Assembly (NCBI GenBank): GCA_006218025.1
Contig: VBWA01000004.1
Span: 79,831-143,830, forward strand
Direction of reading: 5' to 3'
From: Rhodocyclaceae bacterium
GTDB taxonomy: Bacteria > Pseudomonadota > Gammaproteobacteria > Burkholderiales > Rhodocyclaceae
DNA: 64,000 nt
The notes under the pieces are model-generated. The model had not been told where the DNA came from. It was given only the letters and a program-made list of their open reading frames with translations, and ran no database searches. Both the position numbers and the translations under genes were made by a program. The stretch's first letter is position 1, and every line of letters starts with the position of its first letter. Below, piece by piece: positions 22,408 through 31,122 of the stretch.

Positions 22408-22839
22408 CTACTTGATGGTCCACTCGTCGCCGCATTTGCGGCACTGCGCCCGCAGCCAGACGCCGCCGCCATGGTTTTCCAGCGCCGGGTCGCCACCATC
22501 CGGCAAGGGCGCGGGTCCCGAGGCCTGAATGCTGAACTTGCCATAGGCTTGGCAGCCGGGGCATGCGGCCTGTTCGCCGAGGCGTTCCGCGACTTCCATC
22601 AACAAGTGGTAGCGCTTCCAGCTGTAAAGGGTGACCGCCAGCCCGCCCAAGAGCAGCAGCGCGCCCGACATGCGCGATGCGCCGCCTGCTCCGGCCACTT
22701 CGATCCCGCTGACAAGGACGATGACGCCAAGAAACCAGCTCACCAACCATGCATGGCATTCGATCAGCTGCCGCTCATACCAGCGCCGGAAGCCGTCTGT
22801 CCGAATGCGATCGAGGGAAGCCACGACATCTCCTGCCAT
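22408..22839 (-). CDS. conserved membrane protein with C-terminal zinc-ribbon-like cysteines, function unknown
   Basis: A 143-residue protein. Two hydrophobic helices (about residues 30-47 and 55-72) are followed by a soluble tail with two cysteine pairs, CPGC near residue 93 and CRKC near residue 133, which could bind a metal as a zinc ribbon. No family could be named. It converges on tRNA-Ser and is divergent from the Bax-inhibitor-1 gene. Confidence 0.6.
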   Translation of the reverse strand: MAGDVVASLDRIRTDGFRRWYERQLIECHAWLVSWFLGVIVLVSGIEVAGAGGASRMSGALLLLGGLAVTLYSWKRYHLLMEVAERLGEQAACPGCQAYGKFSIQASGPAPLPDGGDPALENHGGGVWLRAQCRKCGDEWTIK

Positions 22840-23057
22840 TCATGTGGGATCAGCTTAGACTCCCATCGGAACGCACGCAACCGCTTTCCCGCAAAGGACA
22901 TATTGGACTCGGCAAGCAGTCGAAGCGGGTATGTCTCCCCGGAATATTTCGCAGTTATAATCGCCCGAGCACTCGGATGCCTGTCACTGTCAGGAACTTG
23001 GCTGCCCGGTGGCTGTCGAATGTGCTGGACTCATCTCACAGGAGGGCTTCAAAAACC

Positions 23058-23750
23058 ATGGAAAACGTCCATACCTACCCGCAAGCGGCGACGCAGGATC
23101 TCGCGCAAAGGCAAAATCGCGTTCTGCGCAATACCTATGCCCTGCTCGCCCTCTCGATGGCGCCGACCATTGCCGGCGCTTTGATCGGTATTCAGTTGAA
23201 GTTTTCGTTTTTGGCCGGCAGTCCATTCATTGCTTTCATGCTGTTCCTCGGCGTGGCATTTGGCTTCATGTGGGGTATCGAGCGCACCAAGAACAGCGGC
23301 ATGGGCGTGGCCCTGCTGCTCGGCTTCACCTTCTTCATGGGATTGATGCTCTCGCGCATCCTGCAGGTCGCGCTCGGATTTGCCAACGGCGGCAACTTGA
23401 TCGCGATGGCAGCGGGCGGGACCGGGGCAATTTTTGTCGCTCTGGCCGGTATCGCCTCGACCACCAAACGGGATTTCTCCAACATCGGCAAGTTTCTCTT
23501 TGCCGGCGTGATCCTGCTGCTGGTGGCGATGGTCGCCAACATCTTCTTCCAGATCCCCGCATTGGCGCTGGCGATTTCCGCCATCGGCGTGGTCTTGTTC
23601 TCCGCTTACATCCTCTACGACATCAACCGCATCATGCAAGGCGGCGAGACCAACTACATCACGGCAACGCTGGCGGTGTATCTGGACATCTACAACGTCT
23701 TCGTCAGCCTGCTCAATCTGCTGATGATGCTCACCGGCGAGCGCGACTGA
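23058..23750 (+). CDS. Bax inhibitor-1 family membrane protein (YccA/YbhL-like)
   Basis: A 230-residue inner-membrane protein with seven predicted helices and the BI-1 family signatures (LLALSMAPTIAGALIG, GGTGAIFVALAGIASTTKRDFSNIGKFLFAG, and the C-terminal SAYILYDINRIMQGG with conserved aspartate). Bacterial relatives modulate FtsH proteolysis (YccA) or leak calcium. AGGAGG precedes the ATG at 23058. Directly after the stop come an interspersed-repeat copy and a strong hairpin terminator. Confidence 0.88.
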   Translation: MENVHTYPQAATQDLAQRQNRVLRNTYALLALSMAPTIAGALIGIQLKFSFLAGSPFIAFMLFLGVAFGFMWGIERTKNSGMGVALLLGFTFFMGLMLSRILQVALGFANGGNLIAMAAGGTGAIFVALAGIASTTKRDFSNIGKFLFAGVILLLVAMVANIFFQIPALALAISAIGVVLFSAYILYDINRIMQGGETNYITATLAVYLDIYNVFVSLLNLLMMLTGERD

Positions 23751-23763
23751 AACCGACGGGAGC

Positions 23764-23788
23764 AAAAGTCGGCGCTGGTGACACGGCG
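23764..23788 (+). repeat. interspersed 25-bp repeat, copy 4 (intergenic, after BI-1 gene)
   Basis: 24 of 25 matches to copy 1, located 13 bases after a stop codon and just before a terminator hairpin. Confidence 0.88.
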
Positions 23789-23803
23789 ACACCCAAGAAA
23801 TAC

Positions 23804-23836
23804 GGCGACGGCAGATATCTGCGGTCGCCGCTTTTT
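23804..23836 (+). terminator. rho-independent terminator after the BI-1 gene
   Basis: Thirteen-base arms, 23804-23816 (GGCGACGGCAGAT) and 23817-23829 (ATCTGCGGTCGCC), pair with a single G:G mismatch. GCTTTTTG follows. Confidence 0.75.
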
Positions 23837-23892
23837 GTTATGTCCCCGCACTTCGCCGGAGACGGTATCCCCCGGCGGGATGCCAAGATCGG

Positions 23893-25191
23893 TCATTTCT
23901 CGAACAGGGCGATCGATTCGAGATGAGATGTATGCGGGAACATGTTGGCGATTCCCGCCCCACACAGGCGATAGCCTTTCTCATGCACCAGCACTGCCGC
24001 GTCCCGCGCCAGCGTTGCCGGGCTGCATGAGACGTACACGATGCTGCGCGGCCCGCCTTCGGCCGGCAAGGCCTTGACCAGCGCGATTGCCCCCTCACGC
24101 GGCGGGTCGATCAGCAACTTGTCGAAGCGTCCCATAGCGGCAAAACTTTCCTCGGTCGCCTCGAACAGGTTGGCTACGGCGAATTCGCAGCGCGCCGCCA
24201 GCCCGTTGTGCGCAGCGTTTTCCGTCGCGCGCTTGACCAGGGCGGCGCTGCCCTCGACGCCGAGCACGCAGGCCCCAAGCCGAGCGATCGGCAGGGCGAA
24301 ATTGCCGAGGCCGCAGAACAGATCGGCAATGCGTTCGCCGGCCTGCGGTCTCAACAGGGCCATGGCGCGACGCACCAGCATGCGATTGACGCCGTGATTG
24401 ACCTGGGTGAATTCGGTCGGATGGAACAGCAACTCGAGGCCGAAATCCGGCAGTTCATAGCTCAGCAGCGGCGCATCGGCGGGATGAAACAGGATCACGG
24501 TCTCCGGCCCTTTGGACTGCAGATACCAGATAATTCCATGTGCATCGGCAAACTGCCGCAAACGATCCAGATCGTCGGACGTCAGCGCCTCCAGATGGCG
24601 CAACAGAAGCACCGTCCGCAATCCGCCCACGGCAACCTCGATCTGCGGCATGCGATCAGGCTGCGACATGCCTTCGACCAGGGCCTTGAGCGCGGGTATC
24701 AGTACTGAAACATGGGGGGGCAGCACGGGGCAGGAATCCATCACCGCCACATAGCTGCTGTGCTTTTCGCGAAACCCGATCAGCGCGCCGCCCTTGCTCG
24801 CGACGTAGCGCACCGAAAGGCGGGCGCGCAGTCGATAGGCCCAGCCGGTACCGGCGATGGGCGGGAAAAGCTGCTCGGGCTTGATCCGGCCAACATGCCA
24901 CAGGGCATCTTCGAGCACGCGCTGCTTGGCGGCAGTCTGCCCGGCAAGATTGAGGTGCTGCATCGAACAACCGCCGCAAGTCCCGAAATGCGGGCAAGGC
25001 GGCGCAACTCGCTGACTGGAAGCTCGCTGTACTCGAAGGACATGGGCCTTTTCGTAACTCGGTTTCCGCCGATAGCTTTCGTATTCGACCACTTCGCCAG
25101 GCAGTGAGCCTTCGATGAAAACTACCTTGCCGTCAACATGAGCGACGCCGCGTCCTTCGTGATCAAGGGATTCGATATGTGCAAGCGGCAT
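23893..25191 (-). CDS. rlmD: 23S rRNA (uracil(1939)-C(5))-methyltransferase
   Basis: A 432-residue RlmD (RumA). The N-terminal TRAM RNA-binding domain spans about residues 1-55. The 4Fe-4S cysteines are in [13 protein letters not shown] and DSCPV. The SAM-binding region is [16 protein letters not shown], and the motifs [10 protein letters not shown] and [13 protein letters not shown] carry the catalytic site. It methylates U1939 of 23S rRNA. It is divergent from a small conserved gene, with a perfect 20-base palindrome between them. Confidence 0.93.
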   Translation of the reverse strand: MPLAHIESLDHEGRGVAHVDGKVVFIEGSLPGEVVEYESYRRKPSYEKAHVLRVQRASSQRVAPPCPHFGTCGGCSMQHLNLAGQTAAKQRVLEDALWHVGRIKPEQLFPPIAGTGWAYRLRARLSVRYVASKGGALIGFREKHSSYVAVMDSCPVLPPHVSVLIPALKALVEGMSQPDRMPQIEVAVGGLRTVLLLRHLEALTSDDLDRLRQFADAHGIIWYLQSKGPETVILFHPADAPLLSYELPDFGLELLFHPTEFTQVNHGVNRMLVRRAMALLRPQAGERIADLFCGLGNFALPIARLGACVLGVEGSAALVKRATENAAHNGLAARCEFAVANLFEATEESFAAMGRFDKLLIDPPREGAIALVKALPAEGGPRSIVYVSCSPATLARDAAVLVHEKGYRLCGAGIANMFPHTSHLESIALFEK

Positions 25192-25220
25192 GGCGAGTTT
25201 TGGAGCCCGTTCGACAAAAG

Positions 25221-25240
25221 GGGCCGATTATAATCGGCCC
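25221..25240. promoter_or_regulatory. 20-bp perfect palindrome containing overlapping divergent -10 elements
   Basis: GGGCCGATTA is followed immediately by its exact reverse complement. TATAAT is present on the plus strand at 25229-25234 and on the minus strand at 25232-25227. It lies between the divergent rlmD and DUF7931-like genes, so one protein bound here would affect both. No matching repressor gene is adjacent. Confidence 0.6.
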
Positions 25241-25276
25241 ATGAAACTCAGTCGCGCCGCCCATATTCAGCGATGA
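25241..25276 (+). CDS. possible 11-residue upstream ORF (leader peptide)
   Basis: ATG at 25241, directly after the palindrome, opens an 11-codon frame (MKLSRAAHIQR) whose TGA overlaps the ATG of the next gene as ATGA. No strong ribosome-binding site is seen. It could couple translation of the downstream gene or be fortuitous. Confidence 0.3.
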   Translation: MKLSRAAHIQR

Positions 25277-25755
25277 GTCCTGCCTACACGCTGATTACCA
25301 GTGAAGCCGAGTATCGGCAGGCCTGCGATACGATTCTGGCTCTCGCCGAACACGAGATCCTGATTTTCGATCGCGATCTGACCGCGCTGCGGCTCGAAGA
25401 AAAAGCACGCCTCGAGGCGCTGGCCGACTTTTTGCGGATGGACAGCCTGCGCAGAATCCGCGTCGTGCTGCACGATCCCGGGCCGTTGGAGCGCAATTCG
25501 CCGCGCCTGCTGCAGCTTTTTGGCCGTTTCTCGCATTGCATCGACGTCCGGCAGAGTCCGGGTAACCTGCGCCATCTGGCGGATACGCACGTGCTCGCGG
25601 ACGAAACATGCGGCGTGCGGCGTTTCCATGCCGATCAGCCGCGCAGCGCTCTGATTGTGGATGACCCAGCTTACATTCAGCCATGGCAGCAACGCTTCGA
25701 GGAGCTGTGGGAACTATCCCTTCCCTGCTTGAGGTTCAACATGACCGGGCTATGA
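25273..25755 (+). CDS. conserved hypothetical protein (DUF7931-like, phospholipase-D-like fold)
   Basis: A 160-residue soluble protein. The pattern EILIFDRDLTALRLEEKARLEALADFLR, then RRIRVVLHDPGPLERNSPRLLQLFGRF and a C-terminal FEELWELSLP recalls half of a phospholipase-D-like domain without the HKD motif. Such proteins are common next to rlmD-type genes in betaproteobacteria, and I know no assigned function. Its ATG overlaps the stop of the 11-codon upstream frame. Confidence 0.65.
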   Translation: MSPAYTLITSEAEYRQACDTILALAEHEILIFDRDLTALRLEEKARLEALADFLRMDSLRRIRVVLHDPGPLERNSPRLLQLFGRFSHCIDVRQSPGNLRHLADTHVLADETCGVRRFHADQPRSALIVDDPAYIQPWQQRFEELWELSLPCLRFNMTGL

Positions 25756-25826
25756 ACAGGAAACTCGGACGCCTGCCGCCTCATGTGTTGCACCACAGAT
25801 GCTGATCGACATGATAAAATATTTAG

Positions 25827-25854
25827 TTGATCGAAATGGAAACGTTCCGATCAA
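25827..25854 (+). promoter_or_regulatory. inverted repeat in the leader of the Ala-rich lipoprotein gene
   Basis: TTGATCG (25827-25833) and CGATCAA (25848-25854) enclose an inner GGAA-acg-TTCC. It lies 42 bases before the ATG and just downstream of a TGATAAAAT -10-like sequence (25812-25820), so it is in the transcribed leader or an operator. The 141-base gap otherwise shows nothing. Confidence 0.4.
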
Positions 25855-25896
25855 CCAATTGGCCACGCAATTCCATAACGTTAAGGATCTCCAAAA

Positions 25897-26160
25897 ATGA
25901 AGCAATCTCTCCTCGTAGCTGCCCTCCTCGCCCTGGCTGTCTCCGCTTGCGGCAAAACCGAAGCCCCGAAGCCCGCTGAAGCCCCCAAGGTCGAAGCTCC
26001 GAAGCCCGCTGCTGAAGCTCCGAAGCCCGCAGACACCGCTGCCGCTGCCGCCGCTGCTCCGGCTGCCGCTGCCGCCGCTGCTCCGGCTGCCGCCGCTGCC
26101 GCTGCTCCGGCTGCCGCTGCTGCTGCTGCCCCGGCTGCTGCCGCTGCCGCAAAGAAGTAA
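25897..26160 (+). CDS. small Ala/Pro-repeat lipoprotein, function unknown
   Basis: An 87-residue protein with a short signal and lipobox (ALAVSAC, Cys18). Next is a Lys/Pro/Glu segment of imperfect EAPKPAxx repeats (residues 21-45). The last 40 residues are almost pure alanine interrupted by proline every eighth position (PAAAAAAA four times) ending in KK. The pattern suggests an extended cell-envelope tether resembling the Ala/Pro/Lys-rich regions of histone-like or porin-linked proteins. No enzyme domain is present. It is followed 23 bases later by a very strong terminator, which suggests high expression. Confidence 0.75.
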   Translation: MKQSLLVAALLALAVSACGKTEAPKPAEAPKVEAPKPAAEAPKPADTAAAAAAAPAAAAAAAPAAAAAAAPAAAAAAAPAAAAAAKK

Positions 26161-26183
26161 ATTTTCACCCGCCTTCGGGCAAG

Positions 26184-26212
26184 AAAAAGCCAGCCTTCGG
26201 GCTGGTTTTTTT
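26184..26212 (+). terminator. strong rho-independent terminator
   Basis: CCAGCC (26190-26195) and GGCTGG (26200-26205) close a TTCG tetraloop. An A-run precedes the stem and seven T follow it. Confidence 0.92.
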
Positions 26213-26236
26213 GTTTTTGATTTCTGCCCTTCCGGT

Positions 26237-26998
26237 TCAGAGATCGCGCCAGCCAAATCCCCCGTTCTGGGTCGCGATGCCGATCCACTCGGGGTTGCAA
26301 TCCAGGACTGCCGACAAGGCCTCCTGCGCAAGCGCCGGGCTGTTGTTCTCCTCGGAAAGATGGGCAGCCACAACATGGCGCAGACTTGAGCGCCTTAGCT
26401 GGGACAGCAAGGTGGCTGCCGCCGCATTGTCCAGATGGCCCCAGAGACCGCCTATCCGGCGCTTCAGGGCCGGCGGATAACTTCCCATCGCCAGCAATTG
26501 CGCATCGTGATTGCATTCAAGCACCAGACCATCGCAGTCATCGAGCATGGCCACCATATGCGGCGTGACATGGCCCGCATCGGTCAACACGCCAAGCCGC
26601 CTGGTACCGTCAGTGAGGACGAATTGCACCGGCTCGCGGGCATCGTGCGGAACTGGAAAAGGGAGCACGCATAGATCGCCGACTGAAAACGGCTGTTGGC
26701 TGTCGATGACCGTGCTGCAAGCATTGGCGTCATCGTCACGGCTCGCGGCCCGGGTACCGTGGGTAAGCAGGACGGTCCAGCCGAGACGCCGCGCACAGGC
26801 GAAAACGCCGCCGATATGATCGGAGTGCTCATGCGTGACCAACACTGCGGCGATGTCGTTGGCCGCCAAACCCAGCCGTTCGAGCCGCCGCGTCATTTCG
26901 CGCGGACCAAATCCGGCATCGATCAGCACGCGGGTATTGCCGGCCTCGACCACCAAGGCATTGCCTCGGCTGCCGCTGCCGAGCGAAGCGAAACGCAC
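26237..26998 (-). CDS. MBL-fold metallohydrolase (YycJ/WalJ-like)
   Basis: A 253-residue metallo-beta-lactamase-fold hydrolase. The zinc motif HxHxDH is in LVTHEHSDHIGGV, with further ligands in LTDAGHVTPHM and LECNHD. It begins RFASLGSGSRGNALVVEAG, the typical YycJ N-terminus. YycJ-type proteins are thought to act as 5'-to-3' nucleases in repair, but that is family knowledge, not shown here. The start is GTG at 26998. It is the third gene of a leftward dapA-bamC-MBL run, 21 bases after bamC. Confidence 0.88.
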   Translation of the reverse strand: MRFASLGSGSRGNALVVEAGNTRVLIDAGFGPREMTRRLERLGLAANDIAAVLVTHEHSDHIGGVFACARRLGWTVLLTHGTRAASRDDDANACSTVIDSQQPFSVGDLCVLPFPVPHDAREPVQFVLTDGTRRLGVLTDAGHVTPHMVAMLDDCDGLVLECNHDAQLLAMGSYPPALKRRIGGLWGHLDNAAAATLLSQLRRSSLRHVVAAHLSEENNSPALAQEALSAVLDCNPEWIGIATQNGGFGWRDL

Positions 26999-27019
26999 CT
27001 GCGTTCGCCTGTCTGCCGC

Positions 27020-28174
27020 CTACTTTAATTGCTCGTGCAGCAATCCGAGGATGCGCCTGGAGACATCCGACCGATCGACGCCTCCTTCGCGGGTAAGCAC
27101 CTGAACTGTCGTCGATTCACCCGTCGTCTTGACGTGAATGCGGTACTGGGCCTGGCTCGGCTTGTCGGCCGCGCCACCCTTCCAGAACATCAGCTTGGAC
27201 AACAGGCCTTTGTCGTCATCCTTTCTCTTGCTGTCGAGCTCGGGATCGACGTAGCGCACAAAGTAGAGTCCTTGCGACCGGTCGCGGTCTTCCACGGTGA
27301 AACCGACCCGATCCAACGCCAGACCGACGCGACGCCAGGCCCGATCGAAGGCCTCTTCCAGCAACAGCGCGCCGGCGCCATCCTGCGCACGGGACAGCTT
27401 TGCGCGCTCCTGCGGTTGCGCGGCGGCAACCATCGTCTTGGCGCGGGATTCCTCGACCCCCAGACGCACCATCAGGCGCCGCAGCATCTCGGCTTCAAGT
27501 TCGGGGTCCGCCGGGCGAGGTTGCCATCGGGTTTCGCTCTTGCCTTCGTTGATATATGTCTCGTACATGCCGCGATGGCTGATGTAGATCTCGACCGTAC
27601 CGGCTTCGGTACCTTTTTCCAGACGGGTGCGGAACTTGTCGCGTTCCGCCGTGGAGTAGAGGCTGTCGAAGACTTTGCCCAAGGCGCCTCGGATGACATC
27701 CTGCGGCAGTTTTGCGCGGTTTTCGGCCCAATCGGTTTCCATGATCCCGGCTTCAGGCACTTCGACGTTCACCAGAAAACCCAATTCCTGCCAGAACTCC
27801 TTGACGCCGGGCCAGAGTTTTTCAGGAGAACCGCTGACGACCAGCCAGCGTTGCGTTCCGGAACGCTCGATGCGCATCTTGTCGACCTGGGGAAGCACAT
27901 CCTGCGCCGTCGTGGTGCGCGTCTGCCCGGCGCGCTCGCTTGAGTAGGCCGAGTAGGTAGCGGAACCCTTGCTGGCGGAAACATCCGGCACCGCATAGCG
28001 CTCATCGCGGCTCTGCTGCGTCAGGTCGGGCGGAATCTCCAGCGGCGGAAGTTTTCCGGCAGATTTGTATTCGATCTTCTTGGATTCGGGGAGGATGTTG
28101 CCGCCGCAGCCGGCAAGCAAGCCAATCAGAAGTACGGAAGCGGACCACGACAGCAGCGAGAGTGAACGATTCAT
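27020..28174 (-). CDS. bamC: outer membrane protein assembly factor BamC
   Basis: A 384-residue lipoprotein (signal with lipobox LLAGC, Cys23), a subunit of the BAM complex that inserts beta-barrel proteins in the outer membrane. The N-terminal unstructured segment contains PPLEIPPDLTQQSRDERYAVP, the conserved BamD-binding stretch. Two helix-grip domains follow (about residues 100-210 and 270-380). It has the usual position directly after dapA (17 bases). Confidence 0.92.
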   Translation of the reverse strand: MNRSLSLLSWSASVLLIGLLAGCGGNILPESKKIEYKSAGKLPPLEIPPDLTQQSRDERYAVPDVSASKGSATYSAYSSERAGQTRTTTAQDVLPQVDKMRIERSGTQRWLVVSGSPEKLWPGVKEFWQELGFLVNVEVPEAGIMETDWAENRAKLPQDVIRGALGKVFDSLYSTAERDKFRTRLEKGTEAGTVEIYISHRGMYETYINEGKSETRWQPRPADPELEAEMLRRLMVRLGVEESRAKTMVAAAQPQERAKLSRAQDGAGALLLEEAFDRAWRRVGLALDRVGFTVEDRDRSQGLYFVRYVDPELDSKRKDDDKGLLSKLMFWKGGAADKPSQAQYRIHVKTTGESTTVQVLTREGGVDRSDVSRRILGLLHEQLK

Positions 28175-28191
28175 TGAATATCAGTTTCCTG

Positions 28192-29076
28192 TTAGAGGGC
28201 GATGCCGGCTTCGCGCATGGCGATTCGCACACGCTCGTGGAACTCCGGCGACAAAGGTGTCATCGGCACGCGGATACCGCCACCGATCAGTCCCATCTGC
28301 TGCACGGCCCACTTCACCGGAATCGGATTGGCTTCGTGAAACAGGTTGCGATGCAAGCCCAGCAGCCGGAAATTCGTCGCCCGCGCCGTCGCCAGGTCAC
28401 CGCCGATAGCCGCCGCGCACATCTGGTGCATCAGGCGTGGCGCGACATTCGCCGTCACCGAAATGGAACCTCTGCCGCCCAGCAGCATCAAGGCGATGGC
28501 GGTGGCATCGTCACCGCTGTACACACTGAAACTTCCCGGCGCACGCTTCAGCAGATCGGAACCGCGTTCGATATTGGCGGTCGCGTCCTTGATGCCGACG
28601 ATGCCGGGCACCTGCGCCAGGCGCAGGGTCGTGTCGTTCGCCAGGTCGGCTACGGTGCGTCCCGGTACGTTGTACAGGATCATCGGCAGATCGACCGCCT
28701 CGGCAATCGCCTTGAAATGCCTGAAGAGCCCTTCCTGCGTCGGCTTGTTGTAGTAGGGCACCACCGAAAGGTGTGCATCCGCGCCGGCCTGCCTGGCGAA
28801 GCGCGCCAGTTCGATGGCCTCTGCGGTGGAGTTGGCGCCTGTGCCGGCGATCACCGGTATGCGCCCGGCGACGTGCTTCACTGTCGTTTCGATCAGCGCG
28901 CAATGCTCTTCATAACTCACCGTCGGCGACTCACCCGTGGTGCCGACGATCACCACGCCGTCCGAACCCTCCGTGATGTGCCAGTCGAGCAGGCGTTGCA
29001 GTGCGGGCAGGTCGAGCGAACCGTCGTCCTGCATCGGCGTAAGTATGGCGGGAATGGAACCCTGTATGGTCTTCAT
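28192..29076 (-). CDS. dapA: 4-hydroxy-tetrahydrodipicolinate synthase
   Basis: A 294-residue TIM-barrel lyase/aldolase condensing pyruvate with aspartate semialdehyde for lysine and meso-diaminopimelate. Signatures are [29 protein letters not shown], the tyrosine segment [12 protein letters not shown] and the Schiff-base lysine in [14 protein letters not shown]. It is the first gene of the dapA-bamC-MBL run. Confidence 0.96.
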   Translation of the reverse strand: MKTIQGSIPAILTPMQDDGSLDLPALQRLLDWHITEGSDGVVIVGTTGESPTVSYEEHCALIETTVKHVAGRIPVIAGTGANSTAEAIELARFARQAGADAHLSVVPYYNKPTQEGLFRHFKAIAEAVDLPMILYNVPGRTVADLANDTTLRLAQVPGIVGIKDATANIERGSDLLKRAPGSFSVYSGDDATAIALMLLGGRGSISVTANVAPRLMHQMCAAAIGGDLATARATNFRLLGLHRNLFHEANPIPVKWAVQQMGLIGGGIRVPMTPLSPEFHERVRIAMREAGIAL

Positions 29077-29192
29077 TAACGTATCCGAAACCGGCTGCCG
29101 CTAGTCGTTAGTCGCTAGTGGCAGCGAGATGAGTGCAAAAGAAGCTGAATTCTAACTGATGGCCATGCGGCGGCACACCCTGCAATCTTGGC

Positions 29193-30119
29193 TTACAAAT
29201 CAGCCAGCACCTTGATATGCGTGGCAACGCTGCGCGCCAGCGCGGAGAGTGCGTAACCGCCCTCCAGCAGCGACACGATGCGCCCTTTGGCGCACTCGCC
29301 GGCCAGCTGCTTGATCTGTTCCGTGACCCACGCGTAGTCGGACTCCACCAGACCCAGCGAAGCCATGTCATCCTCGTAATGCGCATCAAAACCAGCCGAA
29401 ATGAAGATCATTTCCGGCTGAAACTCCCGCAAGCGCGGCATCCAGATGTCGTAGACCACCTGGCGAAACTCGTCGCCGCGCGTTCCGGCAGGCATGGGCA
29501 CGTTGCACATGTTGGGCGCGGGACTTTCGGTTCCGCAATAGGGGTAGAACGGGTGCTGAAAAATACTGGCCATCAGGACGCGCTGGTCGCCGCCGAAAAT
29601 TTCCTCGGTGCCATTGCCGTGATGCACGTCGAAATCGATGATCGCGACCCGGGAGAGCCCCCAAGCCTCGAGCGCATGCCGCGCGGCAACGGCAACATTG
29701 TTGAAGAAGCAGAAACCCATCGCCTTTGCGCGCTCCGCATGATGGCCCGGTGGGCGCACCGCGCAGAAGGCGTTCTGCACCGCTCCCCGCATCACCAGAT
29801 CGGTGGCAAGACAACCCGCACCGGCCGAGCGCAAAGCTGCCTGAAGAGTGCCCGGCGACATCGCCGTATCGGGATCAAGATGGACGATACCGTGTGCAGG
29901 ACTGCTGTTATGCAAGTGGTCGATGTAGTCGCGCGGATGCACGCGAAGCAACTGCTCCAAATCTGCCAGCGGCGCATCGTGGAACTGGAGGTACATATCG
30001 AGTCCTGAAGCAATCAGGCGGTCATTGATGGCCCCAAGTCGGTCTGCGCATTCCGGATGATGGGTTCCCATGTCGTGCTGCCAGCAGTCGCGGTGGGTAA
30101 TGAAGGCGGTGGTTGTCAT
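29193..30119 (-). CDS. histone deacetylase family protein (class II-like deacetylase)
   Basis: A 308-residue zinc deacetylase of the arginase/deacetylase fold. Catalytic elements are RPPGHHAERAKAMGFCFFNNVAVAA (His-His pair), IIDFDVHHGNGTEEIF (zinc Asp and His) and SAGFDAHYEDDMAS (second zinc Asp), then the C-terminal SLLEGGYALSALARSV with tyrosine. Bacterial members deacetylate acetylpolyamines or small amides; the substrate here is unknown. It is divergent from moxR and 116 bases from dapA. Confidence 0.9.
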   Translation of the reverse strand: MTTTAFITHRDCWQHDMGTHHPECADRLGAINDRLIASGLDMYLQFHDAPLADLEQLLRVHPRDYIDHLHNSSPAHGIVHLDPDTAMSPGTLQAALRSAGAGCLATDLVMRGAVQNAFCAVRPPGHHAERAKAMGFCFFNNVAVAARHALEAWGLSRVAIIDFDVHHGNGTEEIFGGDQRVLMASIFQHPFYPYCGTESPAPNMCNVPMPAGTRGDEFRQVVYDIWMPRLREFQPEMIFISAGFDAHYEDDMASLGLVESDYAWVTEQIKQLAGECAKGRIVSLLEGGYALSALARSVATHIKVLADL

Positions 30120-30199
30120 GACGGGTGTCTTGCCTGATGAATTACAATGATGCCCAAAAACATATTATCCATCAAAGCCCGGCCAAAACCCCCAGCCCC

Positions 30200-31120
30200 A
30201 TGCGACTCCCCGAACTTGACGCCATTCTGGCGGACATCAACCGCATCATCCTCGGCAAGGAGCGCCCCATCCGCCTCTCGCTTGCCTGCCTGCTGGCACG
30301 CGGGCACCTGCTCATCGAGGATCTGCCCGGCGTCGGCAAGACCACCCTGGCCCATGTCCTGGCCCGCGTGTTGGGCCTGGATTTTCAGCGCATCCAGTTC
30401 ACCAGCGACATGCTGCCGGCAGACATCATTGGCGTTTCGATCTTCGACCGGGACAGCGGCGCCTTCCATTTTCATCCGGGACCGATTTTCACTCAGGTGG
30501 TGCTGGCCGACGAGATCAATCGCGCCACGCCCAAGGCGCAAAGCGCCCTGCTCGAAGCGATGGAAGAGCGACAGGTGACGGCCGAGGGGAAGACGCGGGT
30601 TCTGCCCGAGCCTTTCTTCGTCATTGCCACGCAGAACCCGACGCATCAGATAGGCACCTTCCCGCTGCCTGAATCCCAGCTTGACCGCTTCCTGGTCAAG
30701 ATCGAGCTAGGTTATCCCGATCCGGCGGCCGAACGCGAACTGCTCGCCGGAGCCGACCGGCGTCAGTTGGTCGCCGATCTGGTTCCGCGAATCACGCCGC
30801 AGCGTTTGATCGAACTGCAGAACACAGTACGCGCGGTGCATGCCTCACCCGCCCTGATCCACTATGTGCAAACGCTGGCGGCTTACACGCGGGCTTCACC
30901 TGGCTGGCAGGAGGGTCTGTCGCCCCGCGCCTGCCTGGCCTTGCTGGCCGTAGCGCGCGCCTGGGCCCTGCTGGATGGCCGCGACCATGTATTGCCGGAG
31001 GACGTCCAGGCCGTGCTGCACGGCGTCATCGCACATCGCCTGAGGCCGATCGACGATACCGCGCGCAGAGATGCGGAGACGGTTGCCGCCGCCTTGATCG
31101 AGGCAGTCCCTCTGCCCTGA
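30200..31120 (+). CDS. MoxR-family AAA+ ATPase
   Basis: A 306-residue AAA+ chaperone-like ATPase. Walker A is LPGVGKTTLAHVLA, Walker B is QVVLADEINRATPKAQSALLEAMEE, sensor 1 is FFVIATQNPTHQIGTFPLPESQLDRFL, and a C-terminal lid follows. Upstream starts at 30137 (ATG) and 30125 (GTG) are possible; I favour MRLPELDAIL as closest to the family N-terminus. It is followed closely by a DUF58 gene (2 bases), a transglutaminase-like membrane protein and mltB, the common MoxR-DUF58-TgpA unit. Confidence 0.88.
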   Translation: MRLPELDAILADINRIILGKERPIRLSLACLLARGHLLIEDLPGVGKTTLAHVLARVLGLDFQRIQFTSDMLPADIIGVSIFDRDSGAFHFHPGPIFTQVVLADEINRATPKAQSALLEAMEERQVTAEGKTRVLPEPFFVIATQNPTHQIGTFPLPESQLDRFLVKIELGYPDPAAERELLAGADRRQLVADLVPRITPQRLIELQNTVRAVHASPALIHYVQTLAAYTRASPGWQEGLSPRACLALLAVARAWALLDGRDHVLPEDVQAVLHGVIAHRLRPIDDTARRDAETVAAALIEAVPLP

Positions 31121-31122
31121 AG

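Noticed and set aside
25827..25854. Inverted repeat considered as transposon end
   Set aside because: Only seven-base arms, no partner copy, no transposase and no target duplication. Kept only as a leader element.
29076..29193. Short repeated CTAGTCG/TTAGTCG units after the dapA start
   Set aside because: Only a few bases long and without palindromic or phased structure; probably chance.
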